From positions 62,001 through 126,000 of the forward strand of contig NZ_CAXBIB010000012.1 of NCBI RefSeq assembly GCF_963975745.1: a DNA stretch of 64,000 bases. The letters are read 5' to 3'. Source of the DNA: Parvibaculum sp963975745 (GTDB lineage: Bacteria > Pseudomonadota > Alphaproteobacteria > Parvibaculales > Parvibaculaceae). The notes beneath the pieces are model-generated. The model made no database searches. It worked only from the letters and a program-made list of their open reading frames with translations, and was not told where the DNA came from. A program made the position numbers and the translations under genes. The first letter of the stretch is position 1, and each line of letters starts with the position of its first letter. Below, in pieces: positions 29,201 to 36,760 of the stretch.

Positions 29201-29861
29201 CGACCACCGTGGTGTCGCCGCGCGCGACGAACTTGATCAGCGGGCTTGCCTTGTGGCTGACCGAAACCTGCGTGAAACCGATGTTGCGCGCGATGGCTGC
29301 GGCCGCGTCCTCATGCGCCGGATAGCGGTAGCCATGCATGAAGCAGATGGCGACGGCGCGTATGCCCGCTTCATGGGCCGCCAGCAACGCGGCGCGGGTC
29401 TCGTCGCGGTCGAGACCCGCCACAACCTCGCCTTCGGCGGTGACGCGCTCGCCAACCTCCGCCACGCGCTCATAGAGAAGTTCGGGCTTTTCGATCTTCA
29501 GGCGAAAGAGATGCGGCCGTGCCTGATAGCCGATGGCCAACGCGTCGGCAAAGCCGCGCGTGGTCAGAAACAGCGTGCGCTCGCCCTTGCGTTCGAGCAG
29601 CGCGTTGGTTGCGACCGTCGTTCCCATCTTGACCGATCCGATGCGGCCTGCCGGCAGGGGGGCGCCGGCCGGCACACCCAGAAGGTCGCGAATGCCCTGG
29701 AGCGCCGCATCCGCATAGTGCTCCGGATTCTCCGACAGCAGCTTCCGTGCCGTCAGGCTGCCATCCGGCGCGCGGCCAATCACATCAGTGAAGGTGCCGC
29801 CCCGATCGATCCAGAAATCCCATCGGGGGTGTGTGTTTTCGGGCAAGGGGTCATGCGTCAT
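26238..29861 (-). CDS. hydantoinase/5-oxoprolinase, fused A and B subunits
   Basis: 1,207 aa. Residues 10-200 are the Hydantoinase A N-terminal domain (FWIDRGGTFTDVIGRAPDG), 210-510 the Hydantoinase A ATPase domain (GFDMGGTSTDVSHFDGDYERS, with GPAGGVVG before it), and 690-1200 the Hydantoinase B domain (EVFNNRFMSIAEQMG, FVLNAPYNGGTHLPDVT, GGGGFGG at the C terminus). ATP-dependent opening of 5-oxoproline or hydantoin-type rings is the family reaction; a fused A-B chain of about 1,200-1,300 residues is typical of 5-oxoprolinases, so glutamate recovery from oxoproline is the likely role. It stands alone. ATG 29861 precedes the family N terminus closely. Confidence 0.9.
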   Translation of the reverse strand: MTHDPLPENTHPRWDFWIDRGGTFTDVIGRAPDGSLTARKLLSENPEHYADAALQGIRDLLGVPAGAPLPAGRIGSVKMGTTVATNALLERKGERTLFLTTRGFADALAIGYQARPHLFRLKIEKPELLYERVAEVGERVTAEGEVVAGLDRDETRAALLAAHEAGIRAVAICFMHGYRYPAHEDAAAAIARNIGFTQVSVSHKASPLIKFVARGDTTVVDAYLSPMLRRYVDGVAREIGAEDEGTRLFFMQSSGALTDAALFEGKDAILSGPAGGVVGAAATAAEAGFSRVIGFDMGGTSTDVSHFDGDYERSFETEVAGVRMRVPMMRIHTVAAGGGSILHYADGRFQVGPDSAGANPGPACYRRGGPLAVTDANVMLGKLQADLFPPIFGPAQNEPLAADLVRERFAELAARIGGRTPEDVAEGFLRVAVENMANAIKKISVERGHDVTAYTLSSFGGAGGQHACLVADVLGMKTIHIHPLSGLLSAYGIGLARVAASHARAVIRPFDDEMTAELDATIGELTDAALAELAAQGVDTARATTRTVLHLRYEGSDTTLPSDFTARDRQAAIEHFEAAHRAQFGFSFEGRTVVAEAVEVSAEDASRPHRDGESPERAAGAPEPHDRRRIYSGGEWREANIYMRAALTAGHEVAGPAIIVEPNQTIVVEPGWRAEVTAKDHIVMRRVEPLPARMAIGTGADPVMLEVFNNRFMSIAEQMGAALQNTASSVNIKERLDFSCAVFDRAGGLVSNAPHMPVHLGSMGASVRAVIDQNPDMGPGDVFVLNAPYNGGTHLPDVTVVAPVYDETGKDRLFYVAARGHHADIGGITPGSMPAHSHNVEEEGVLIDNFRIVEKGRLCETELRELLTGGKYPSRNPDQNIADLRAQIAACEKGAQELRRMIAEFGLDVVEAYMGHVQDNAEENVRRVIGRLKDARFEQKMDDGSVICVKVTVNREARTARIDFTGTSAERASNLNAPSAVARAAVLYVFRCMVDDDIPLNEGCLKPIEIVIPEGSMLAPRFPAAVVGGNVETSQAITDVLFAAFGAMASAQGTMNNLTFGNAHYQYYETIAGGAGAGADFDGADAVQTHMTNSRLTDPEVLEWRFPVLLEEFSIRRGSGGAGRHKGGDGTTRIIRFRAPMSLSILSTRRIVAPFGLMGGGDAATGENRIRRADGKIERLDGSAQAELDAGDAVIVRTPGGGGFGGR

Positions 29862-30003
29862 GGCGGGCAAACTGCCACAGGCTCCGGCCGGGCGGAAATG
29901 GAAAGGCATGGGACCAATTTCGGGTCACATCGGCCGATTTCCGCAAGGTGTCCCTCGCATTTCGCAGATGCGAAAGCGCCCGAAACATCCTAAGCTGGCG
30001 CCC

Positions 30004-30714
30004 ATGTCGATTTGGGGAAAAATCGCGGGCGCCGGCGTCGGATTGGCCGTCGGTGGGCCTCTGGGCGCGCTTCTGGGTGCGGTCGCCGGACATATCGTCA
30101 TCGACCGCGCGCTCCAGGACAGCGAAGTCGTGTTCACGGTCGCCCTGATCGCGCTTTCGGCCAAGATGGCCAAGGCCGATGGCGAGGTCAGCGACGCGGA
30201 AGTGCGGGCTTTCGAGGAAATCTTTCATGTCCCGCCCGGCGAGGCACGCAACGTGCAGCGCGTCTACCGCATTGCCCAGCAGGACGTTGCCGGCTTCGAG
30301 GCCTATGCAAGCCAGGTGGCGCGCATCTATGCGGACAAGCCGGCTGTGCTTGAAGACGTGCTCGACGCGCTCTTTCACATCGCCAAGGCTGACGGCTATG
30401 TCCATCCGCAGGAGCTCGAATATCTGCGCACGGTGGCCGATATTTTCGGCTTTTCGGAAATCGAGTTCGCGCGTATCCGGGCCAGCCACCTGGGCCACGA
30501 GAAGGGCGATCCCTATCTCGTGCTCGGTATCACGCCCGACATTTCCGACGAGGACCTCAAGAAGGCCTATCGCCGCCTTGTGAAGGAAAACCACCCCGAC
30601 ATGCTGGTCGCGCGGGGCGTGCCGAAGGAACTGGTCGCCATTGCCAACGAGAAGCTGTCGGCGATCAATGTCGCCTATGACAGGATCGCCAAGGCGCGCG
30701 GTATCGCGGCGTGA
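30004..30714 (+). CDS. djlA: DjlA-like co-chaperone (TerB plus J domain)
   Basis: 236 aa. Residues 8-33 are a Gly-rich hydrophobic segment (glycine-zipper type) that may anchor it to the inner membrane; 40-150 are a TerB-like helical domain (AKMAKADGEVSDAEVRAFEEIF repeated in type by FHIAKADGYVHPQELEYL); 168-236 are a J domain with HPD at 197-199, the motif that stimulates DnaK ATPase. This order is that of DjlA. ATG 30004 is preferred; an upstream ATG at 29968 would add twelve basic residues. It is divergent from the oxoprolinase gene. Confidence 0.9.
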   Translation: MSIWGKIAGAGVGLAVGGPLGALLGAVAGHIVIDRALQDSEVVFTVALIALSAKMAKADGEVSDAEVRAFEEIFHVPPGEARNVQRVYRIAQQDVAGFEAYASQVARIYADKPAVLEDVLDALFHIAKADGYVHPQELEYLRTVADIFGFSEIEFARIRASHLGHEKGDPYLVLGITPDISDEDLKKAYRRLVKENHPDMLVARGVPKELVAIANEKLSAINVAYDRIAKARGIAA

Positions 30715-30818
30715 GGCGCGCCGCCGTGCGCTTGCCGGCTGCCCGAAAAAAGAAAGCCTGCCCTTCATCGAGACAGGACGTGTGCTGAACAAAAAAGAGC
30801 CCGGGATCAGCGGACTCG

Positions 30819-30836
30819 CAATCAGGTATTGTGTCC
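30819..30836 (+). repeat. left arm of an 18-bp inverted repeat bracketing a nuclease gene
   Basis: CAATCAG followed by GTATTGTGTCC. Its inverted partner at 31900-31917 differs at two of 18 positions, and the inner 11 bases are identical. The arms enclose 1.1 kb with a single gene. No clear target-site duplication is seen next to the arms. Confidence 0.7.
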
Positions 30837-30902
30837 CATTAATTCGCCCTTAGTTCGTGTCATGGCAGCATTGGTTATCGATGCACGTTCACCCTTCCTT
30901 GC

Positions 30903-31814
30903 TCAGGAGACTTTCTCGCGCAGCCACGACGACAGGCCCGCATCGAGTACCATGCGGGATAGACGCTCCGGGCCGACCAGCGTGATCCCGTCAAAATCAT
31001 CTTCGGCGGTAACCGTGCCGGTGTGCCAGACGAAGAACATGCGGTCATAAAGATCGGCCTGATCAAACCGTGCTCTATAGTCTTTCAGACTTGCGTTGCT
31101 TGCCTGAGATTTGACTTGGACGAAGGCACGCTCGCCAGTCGTCGGCAGGATCAATTCGAGATCGACCGTTTTCTGCGTTCTCCCGGCCACGCCAACGCGC
31201 CGCCAGCCGCTAGTCGAAAATACGAGATCGACAAGAAGCTCGAAATCCTGCCAGGTGAGCAAGCGCATCAGACCCGTGATGGCTTCCATCAGCGCGCGCT
31301 CGGCAACCTCTGCCACCACCACCTCTGGCGAAAGCTCGTCGTTGAGCTTGCGGAGCAGATAGTCGAAGGGTTTGACCAGACAGATCGTGCCCCGGAACAT
31401 TTGGACCTTCAGCAGATGGCCCGAGATTCGATCGGAACTCAGCGATGCACCGCTGGTGCTCTGACTACTCCAGCCATGGGCCGTGGCGCGACGTCGTCCA
31501 CCATCCGGGAGCACTTCCACCGGCCCGGCCGGTCTACACCAGTGCAACAGGCCGTGCGCGAACGTAATGAACAGGTCATCTTCGTCGGCTTCATAGAAGG
31601 CGCGAATCTGATTCGTATCGCGGGCGGCCGTGCCAGCGTCGCCGCGCCTTTCCGTCCAGAAGTCCCTGACCCGATCCCACGCCCCTGCGGTGCAATCTTT
31701 GTGCGGGGTCTCGCGGTAGCCAAACCGGATCGTCCCATCACGCAGGCATTCGTCTTCCCACTCGCCACCCCGTCCCAGCTTGATGTAATAGGCATGCTTC
31801 GCTGTCGCCGTCAT
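30903..31814 (-). CDS. Mrr-like restriction endonuclease domain protein
   Basis: 303 aa. The C-terminal part has the Mrr-type PD-(D/E)XK pattern: LLTWQDFELLVDLVFSTSGW (Glu192 region), then Asp218 in KTVDLEL and Gln233-Val-Lys235 in AFVQVKSQ. Mrr enzymes cut modified foreign DNA. The N-terminal 160 residues (AYYIKLGRGGEWEDECL, TIRFGYRE, ADEDDLFITF) are probably a recognition or sensor part; I do not recognise it. The start at 31814 has AAGAGGAG upstream. The gene is bracketed by 18-bp inverted repeats and stands beside a broken transposase and a second nuclease gene. No methylase is adjacent, so a type IV role or another defence role is an inference. Confidence 0.75.
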   Translation of the reverse strand: MTATAKHAYYIKLGRGGEWEDECLRDGTIRFGYRETPHKDCTAGAWDRVRDFWTERRGDAGTAARDTNQIRAFYEADEDDLFITFAHGLLHWCRPAGPVEVLPDGGRRRATAHGWSSQSTSGASLSSDRISGHLLKVQMFRGTICLVKPFDYLLRKLNDELSPEVVVAEVAERALMEAITGLMRLLTWQDFELLVDLVFSTSGWRRVGVAGRTQKTVDLELILPTTGERAFVQVKSQASNASLKDYRARFDQADLYDRMFFVWHTGTVTAEDDFDGITLVGPERLSRMVLDAGLSSWLREKVS

Positions 31815-31899
31815 AAAATCTCCTCTTGAAACCCAACTGAAAATACCGAAATCACTTGAAAACAACAACGGTAATTGCGGGAACACAAGGTAATCACGA

Positions 31900-31917
31900 G
31901 GACACAATACTTAATTG
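31900..31917 (-). repeat. right arm of the 18-bp inverted repeat
   Basis: GGACACAATAC followed by TTAATTG, the inverted partner of 30819-30836. It lies 86 bases upstream of the nuclease start and 35 bases before the transposase remnant. Confidence 0.7.
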
Positions 31918-31951
31918 ACGGACGATACGGGCGTCGTTACGTTTTCAGCCC

Positions 31952-32107
31952 ATGGCCCGGCTTGCACGCATTGTCGTTCCGGATGTCCCGCATCACGTCA
32001 CGCAGCGGGGCAATCGGCGGCAGGAGATTTTTTTCACGACCGCGGATTTAGCGGCTTACCGCGATCCCGTCGAACGGCGCGGAGCCAACACAGGCTGCTG
32101 CACGTAG
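31952..32107 (+). pseudogene. truncated REP-associated tyrosine transposase (IS200/Y1 type)
   Basis: The reading frame opens with MARLARIVVPDVPHHVTQRG followed by NRRQEIFFTTADLAAY, the standard N terminus of RAYT transposases including the HHVTQRGN motif. After about 36 residues the sequence departs from the family and stops at residue 51, where a full protein has roughly 150-230. The catalytic Tyr and the HxH region are lost. It is a dead remnant, but it marks past mobility of this spot. Confidence 0.8.
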
Positions 32108-32144
32108 GCTTTCAACTGTATGTCAGTCCATCTAAGCTCCGGTT

Positions 32145-33629
32145 ATGACCAACCACCGCTTACACCGCTTCGGTCTTTCGAAATCGAAGATCACTGCCTT
32201 CGAGCAATGCTCCCGGCGATTGTGGCAGCAGGTCCATGCGCCGGGCCGTGCCGAGCTCGACGAAGGCGCCGAGGCGCGGTTTGCGGCGGGACATGAGGTC
32301 GGGGCGCTGGCCTGCGCGCTGTATCCGCAAGGCGTGATGGTGGAGGCGGAGCCCAATCTTTCTGCTGCGGTCGCGGAGACACTGCGACTGCTGGAGGAAG
32401 GGCATCCCGGCCCGATCTTCGAGGCGACGTTCGAACACGATGGCGTGCTTGTGCGCGTCGACATCCTCGCGCGCAACGGGAATGGCTGGCGGATGTTCGA
32501 GGTCAAGAGCTCGACTGGCGCCAAGGACTACCATCGTGGTGATCTGGCGACCCAGGTGTGGGTCGCGCGCGAAGCAGGCATCGAAGTGACCGGCGCGGCG
32601 ATCCGCCATCTGGACAACGGTTTTGTACTGGAACGCGAGGGCGATTACGATGGTCTATTCGCCGATGCAGAGTTGATGGCCGAAATCGAAGGCACCGTCA
32701 GCGCGCGCCCGAGCGTGGTCGAACAGGCGCGCGAGGTGCTGGCCGGTCCTGAGCCAGAAATTATGCCCGGCGATCATTGCAGCAAACCGTTCTCCTGCGA
32801 GTTTGCAGGGTGGTGCAACCGCGACATGCCCGCGGGGCCGGAATGGCCGGTTACGATCCTGCCCAACGGCGGGGGGAGGAAATGGCTTGAGCAGGGGATT
32901 GAAGACTTGCTCGATCTTGACGAGCGCGAGCTCAGCCAACGAAATGCCCGCATCGTTGCCGCCACGCGCAGTGGCACGCCCTATCACGATGTTGCCGGAG
33001 CCAGGACCGCCATGGCGGAATGGGGCTGGCCACGAGCATGGCTCGATTTCGAGACGATCGCCTTCGCGGTTCCCAGGTGGATCGGCACGCGGCCCTACCA
33101 ACAAGTGCCCTTCCAATTCTCGCTTCATCTCGAAAGCAAGGACGGACGAATCGAACATCATGAGTCCCTCGACATGACCGGCGCCGACCCACGTACGGCC
33201 TGCGCCGAGGCGCTCGTCCGGTCGATTCCCGAGGGCGCCACGATTGTTGCCTACAACGCGCAGTTCGAACGGCGCGTACTCAACGAACTGGCGCGTGACT
33301 GCCCCAAGCGTGCAAAAGCCTTGCTGGCAATGGCCGAAAGGACCGTCGATCTCCTTCCCGTTGCCAGAAACCACTGGTATCACCACGACCAACGCGGCAG
33401 CTGGTCGATCAAGGCCGTGCTTCCGACCATAGGCGAGGCAGGCTATTCCGGCCTCGAAGTGAAGGACGGCGGCGATGCGCAGGCGGCCTATCTGGAAGCG
33501 ATCGATCCCGCCACAACTCCGGAACGTCGTTCGGCCATTGAAGATGCGCTCAAGGCTTACTGCATGCGCGATACCTCGGCGATGATCGCCGTGGCACGCG
33601 TTCTCGTTGGCAAGGCGCAGTCCGTATGA
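32145..33629 (+). CDS. Cas4-like nuclease fused to a DnaQ-like exonuclease domain (DUF2779 type)
   Basis: 494 aa. The N-terminal half is a RecB/Cas4-like PD-(D/E)XK domain: Asp106, Glu119 and Lys121 (VRVDILAR, then FEVKSST), with Cys22 and the cluster Cys212, Cys218, Cys224 in the arrangement that binds an iron-sulfur cluster in Cas4/AddB. The C-terminal half (DUF2779) has a DEDD exonuclease pattern: Asp301 and Glu303 (WLDFETI), Asn371/Glu375 (VAYNAQFE), Asp476 (YCMRDTS). So one chain may carry two nuclease sites. The family has no established pathway; defence or DNA repair is inferred. It follows the transposase remnant by 37 bases. Confidence 0.8.
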   Translation: MTNHRLHRFGLSKSKITAFEQCSRRLWQQVHAPGRAELDEGAEARFAAGHEVGALACALYPQGVMVEAEPNLSAAVAETLRLLEEGHPGPIFEATFEHDGVLVRVDILARNGNGWRMFEVKSSTGAKDYHRGDLATQVWVAREAGIEVTGAAIRHLDNGFVLEREGDYDGLFADAELMAEIEGTVSARPSVVEQAREVLAGPEPEIMPGDHCSKPFSCEFAGWCNRDMPAGPEWPVTILPNGGGRKWLEQGIEDLLDLDERELSQRNARIVAATRSGTPYHDVAGARTAMAEWGWPRAWLDFETIAFAVPRWIGTRPYQQVPFQFSLHLESKDGRIEHHESLDMTGADPRTACAEALVRSIPEGATIVAYNAQFERRVLNELARDCPKRAKALLAMAERTVDLLPVARNHWYHHDQRGSWSIKAVLPTIGEAGYSGLEVKDGGDAQAAYLEAIDPATTPERRSAIEDALKAYCMRDTSAMIAVARVLVGKAQSV

Positions 33630-33698
33630 CGCAGAGGATGACTGTCGCAGCGACCGAGCAGCCAGAATTTCAGGCGCGCCGTTGATCCTGGCCGCATC

Positions 33699-34886
33699 AT
33701 GACGCCGTTCTGGAAGCTGTCTGCCGCCGGTTTTGCGGCAACCGCCATTACCTACGGTCCCGCCCGCATGGGGTTCGGCCTGTTCCTGCCGGAATTCAGA
33801 TCGGTGTTCTCGATCTCGATCCAGCAAGCCGGCATCATCGCGAGTCTGGGTTTCTTCGGTTTCTTCGTCGGCCTGTTGATTTCGCAGGTCATGACGGCGC
33901 GGAAAGGACCGCGGCTGCCGATCGTTTGCGGCCTGGCCGCCGCGACAGCCGGTATCGCGATGGTCGCGGTCGCCCCAAACCTGCCGGTGCTCTCGCTTGG
34001 TATCCTTCTGGCGATGTTGAGTGCCGGCTTTTCCTGGACACCGTTCAGCGACGCGATCAATCGAGGCGTAGACGAGGCGGCAAGGCCCGCGGCGCTTTCG
34101 CTGGTCAGCACCGGCACGAGCCTCGGGATTGCGGCTGCCGGCACCGCGGCGCTTCTGATGAGCATGGGCGGCGTTTCCTGGCGGCTCTGCTGGGCCATAT
34201 TTGCCTTCGGCAGCGCTTTCTCGCTTCTCGGCAACTGGATTGCGTTGCGCGATGTTACCGGAACGCCGCGCCCGCGCCCCGCGCTGCGATGGCGGGTGCT
34301 GTTTCATCGGGCAGCCATACCGCTGTTCGGAATCGGTTTCTGTTTCGGCATCACCTCGACAGTCTATATTTCCTTTGCCGCCGATCGGATCGCGCAGGCC
34401 GGCGGTGTCGCTGGCGTTCCAGCCAATGTCTCGGGCAGCCTCGTCTTCATCTGCTACGGCGTCCTCGGCCTTGTCGGGCTTGTCACGGGGAGCGTGAAGA
34501 CCGCAATGGGTCTGCCTCTGCTCCTGCGCCTGCTGATGCTGGCCTCCGCATTGTCTTCTGCGCTCATCGCGCTGGTACCGACATCATGGACGGGCGTGGT
34601 CGTCTCGGCGGGACTGCAAGGCATCAACGTCATGATGATGAGTGCCGCGATGGCGTTCTGGTCGGATCGGTTGTTCCCGGCTCTCCCGTCGCGCGGGTTC
34701 ACGGCGGTGCTTCTTGCCGTTGCCACAGGTAGCGTACTCGGCCCGGTCGCGGCCGGGTCGGCTGCCGATGCGTTCGGCGCAGCGCCGATGTTCCTCGGGA
34801 CGGCGATGCTCGCAGCGGCTGCGGCCCTGGCTGTTCGCTCCAGCTACATCCGGGAGAGCCCGCATCCGGCACAAGAGACTTCATGA
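33699..34886 (+). CDS. MFS transporter, YbfB/YjiJ type
   Basis: 395 aa with about twelve transmembrane helices. The N-terminal stretch AATAITYGPARMGFGLFLPEFR is characteristic of the YbfB/YjiJ subgroup, and GLLISQVMTARKGPRLPI is the motif A region. Substrate unknown; subgroup members are mostly uncharacterised. It begins 69 bases after the nuclease gene and is followed by a 264-base intergenic region with a hairpin and an iteron repeat. Confidence 0.85.
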   Translation: MTPFWKLSAAGFAATAITYGPARMGFGLFLPEFRSVFSISIQQAGIIASLGFFGFFVGLLISQVMTARKGPRLPIVCGLAAATAGIAMVAVAPNLPVLSLGILLAMLSAGFSWTPFSDAINRGVDEAARPAALSLVSTGTSLGIAAAGTAALLMSMGGVSWRLCWAIFAFGSAFSLLGNWIALRDVTGTPRPRPALRWRVLFHRAAIPLFGIGFCFGITSTVYISFAADRIAQAGGVAGVPANVSGSLVFICYGVLGLVGLVTGSVKTAMGLPLLLRLLMLASALSSALIALVPTSWTGVVVSAGLQGINVMMMSAAMAFWSDRLFPALPSRGFTAVLLAVATGSVLGPVAAGSAADAFGAAPMFLGTAMLAAAAALAVRSSYIRESPHPAQETS

Positions 34887-34924
34887 GGCAGGCAAGTATT
34901 GGCCAAGTATTTCCGGCATCTCCA

Positions 34925-34946
34925 CAAGCCGGGGGTATCCGGCTTG
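34925..34946 (+). terminator. hairpin after the YbfB-like gene
   Basis: CAAGCCGG (34925-34932) and CCGGCTTG (34939-34946) pair perfectly around six bases, 39 bases past the stop codon. No T-run follows, so it may act as a Rho-type or RNA-stabilising structure. Confidence 0.4.
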
Positions 34947-35019
34947 CCGGCACCAGACGGGAAAAATTAACCCGGGAAAATGGGTCGGGAAATGGCTCAA
35001 AAAATTTGCGGCTGTGCCG

Positions 35020-35052
35020 TTTGTGACAGTTTTTTGACAGTTCGATGACAGC
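35020..35052 (+). repeat. TGACAG iteron repeat, copy 2
   Basis: 33 bases identical to 17127-17159: three TGACAG units at 11-base spacing. It lies about 100 bases before the EamA transporter gene, in the same orientation as that gene. No -10 box stands at the right distance from the TTGACA contained in it. Confidence 0.85.
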
Positions 35053-35150
35053 CGGGCCCATTCCAGCCCTATGCGCGGCCTTCGGGCTGCGCTAACAACG
35101 CCCGCACAGGGCGCCGGCCGGACGGGGCCTTCGGACGGCATGGATTTGCG

Positions 35151-36017
35151 ATGACCCCCCTCCATCTGGGCTTCATGGTCCTTATCAATCTGATCTGGGG
35201 CTTTGCGCTGATCGCGGCCAAGGTGTCGCTCGACCATTTTCCGCCGCTGCTGTTCGCGGCGCTTCGCTTCACGCTGATCGTGCTGGTGCTGTTTCCGTTC
35301 CTGCGGATCCACCAGGGCCGGATGAAACAGGTCATCATCATTGCGCTTTGCGCCGGGCCCATCGGCTTCGGCCTGTTCTTTGTCGGCCTTTCGCTTTCCA
35401 CCGCGTCTGTCGTTGCGGTCACGAGCCAGCTCGGCGTTCCCTTCGCGACGATCATGTCGATCGTCTTTCTGAAGGAACAGGTGCATTGGCGGCGTTGGCT
35501 CGGCATCACGCTCTCATTCGCCGGCGTCATGGTCATCAGTTTCGATCCGGCCGTCTTCACCTATATCGACGGACTGCTCTTCGTGGTTGCCTCGGCGCTG
35601 GTCGGTTCCATCGGCACGATCTATCAGCGCCAGATCCGCAATGTCGGCGTCTTCGAAATGCAGGCCTGGGTCGCGCTTGCCGCCGCGCCGCTGATGATCG
35701 CGGGGTCGCTGGCGCTGGAGCAGGGACAGATTGCGGCACTTGCCGAAGCCGATCTGATGGAATGGGCCGGTGTCTTCTATGTCGCCTTCGCGTCGAGCCT
35801 TGTCGGCCATGCCGGCATCTATTATCTGCTGCAGCGCTATGAGGTGACGCAGACCGCGCCGCTGACGCTTCTGGCCCCGGTCTTTACGGTGTTTTTTGCG
35901 GTCATGCTGCTTGGCGAAGTGCTGACAGAGCGTATGCTGATCGGTGCGCTCGTCGCCCTGACGGGCGTTCTGATCGTGTCGATACGCCAGAAGCGGATTG
36001 TGGATACCGGACCCTGA
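35151..36017 (+). CDS. EamA/DMT-family transporter
   Basis: 288 aa made of two EamA repeats of five helices each: LIWGFALIAAKVSLDHFPPLLFAALRF in the first, SLVGHAGIYYLLQRYEVTQTAPLTLLAPVFTVFFAV in the second. Members export small metabolites such as amino acids across the inner membrane; the substrate cannot be read. Its stop codon overlaps the first base of the amidase ATG, so the two are cotranscribed, but they are not linked by obvious function. Confidence 0.88.
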   Translation: MTPLHLGFMVLINLIWGFALIAAKVSLDHFPPLLFAALRFTLIVLVLFPFLRIHQGRMKQVIIIALCAGPIGFGLFFVGLSLSTASVVAVTSQLGVPFATIMSIVFLKEQVHWRRWLGITLSFAGVMVISFDPAVFTYIDGLLFVVASALVGSIGTIYQRQIRNVGVFEMQAWVALAAAPLMIAGSLALEQGQIAALAEADLMEWAGVFYVAFASSLVGHAGIYYLLQRYEVTQTAPLTLLAPVFTVFFAVMLLGEVLTERMLIGALVALTGVLIVSIRQKRIVDTGP

Positions 36018-36760
36018 TGACCCTTCTCTGTGACGAGCGACTTTCGCCGAACTGCGACGAACGGCCGGCCGGGCGCGCCGTCGACATCCTGTTGCTGCAT
36101 TACACCGGCATGGCCAGCACGGCGGCAGCGCTCGACCGGCTGTGCGATCCCGCGGCCAAGGTGTCGGCGCATTACCTTGTCAACGAGAGTGGACGCATCA
36201 CGCGCATGGTGCCGGAACAAAGGCGGGCCTGGCATGCCGGTGTCGGTCACTGGGCCGGCGAGAGCGACATCAATGGCTGCTCCATCGGTATCGAGATCGG
36301 TAATGGCGGGCATGATTTCGGTTCGCCGCCTTATCCGGATATCCAGATGGCGGCCGTCGAAGCCCTGTGCCGCGACATTCTCACGCGTCACCCGATTCCG
36401 CGCGCGCGCGTTCTCGGCCATTCCGACATTGCGCCGGCACGCAAGGCCGATCCGGGCGAGTGGTTCGACTGGGCCCGCCTGGCGCGGGCCGGCATCGGGC
36501 TCTGGGTCGAGCCGGAACCGCTTGTCGAAGGTCCGTCGCTGTCGCTCGGCGACCGCGGCGACAGCGTTGCCGAACTGCAATTCCTGCTGGCCGATTACGG
36601 CTACGGGCTTGAGGTGCTCGGCCGTTATGACGCGGCGACGCAGGCCGTCGTCACCGCCTTTCAGCGGCATTTCCGTCCGGCAAGGGTCGACGGGGTGGCG
36701 GATCTCTCGACCGTCGCCACCCTTCGCCGTCTTGCGGATGCCGCGAAAGCCGTCGCTTAA
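36017..36760 (+). CDS. N-acetylmuramoyl-L-alanine amidase (Amidase_2) with peptidoglycan-binding domain
   Basis: 247 aa. The zinc ligands of the AmpD/AmiD fold are visible: His28 (LLLHYTG), His135 (LGHSDIAP) and Asp145 (KADPG); Glu93 is the likely catalytic base. Residues 170-240 form a PG_binding_1 domain (SLGDRGDSVAELQFLL). There is no signal peptide, so the enzyme is probably cytoplasmic and splits anhydro-muropeptides during cell-wall recycling, like AmpD. The ATG overlaps the transporter stop by one base; the 3' end overlaps the convergent oxidoreductase gene by four bases. Confidence 0.9.
   Translation: MTLLCDERLSPNCDERPAGRAVDILLLHYTGMASTAAALDRLCDPAAKVSAHYLVNESGRITRMVPEQRRAWHAGVGHWAGESDINGCSIGIEIGNGGHDFGSPPYPDIQMAAVEALCRDILTRHPIPRARVLGHSDIAPARKADPGEWFDWARLARAGIGLWVEPEPLVEGPSLSLGDRGDSVAELQFLLADYGYGLEVLGRYDAATQAVVTAFQRHFRPARVDGVADLSTVATLRRLADAAKAVA

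Noticed and set aside
35020..35062. TTGACA inside the iteron as a -35 promoter box
   Set aside because: No acceptable -10 hexamer is found 16-18 bases downstream in either full-length copy.
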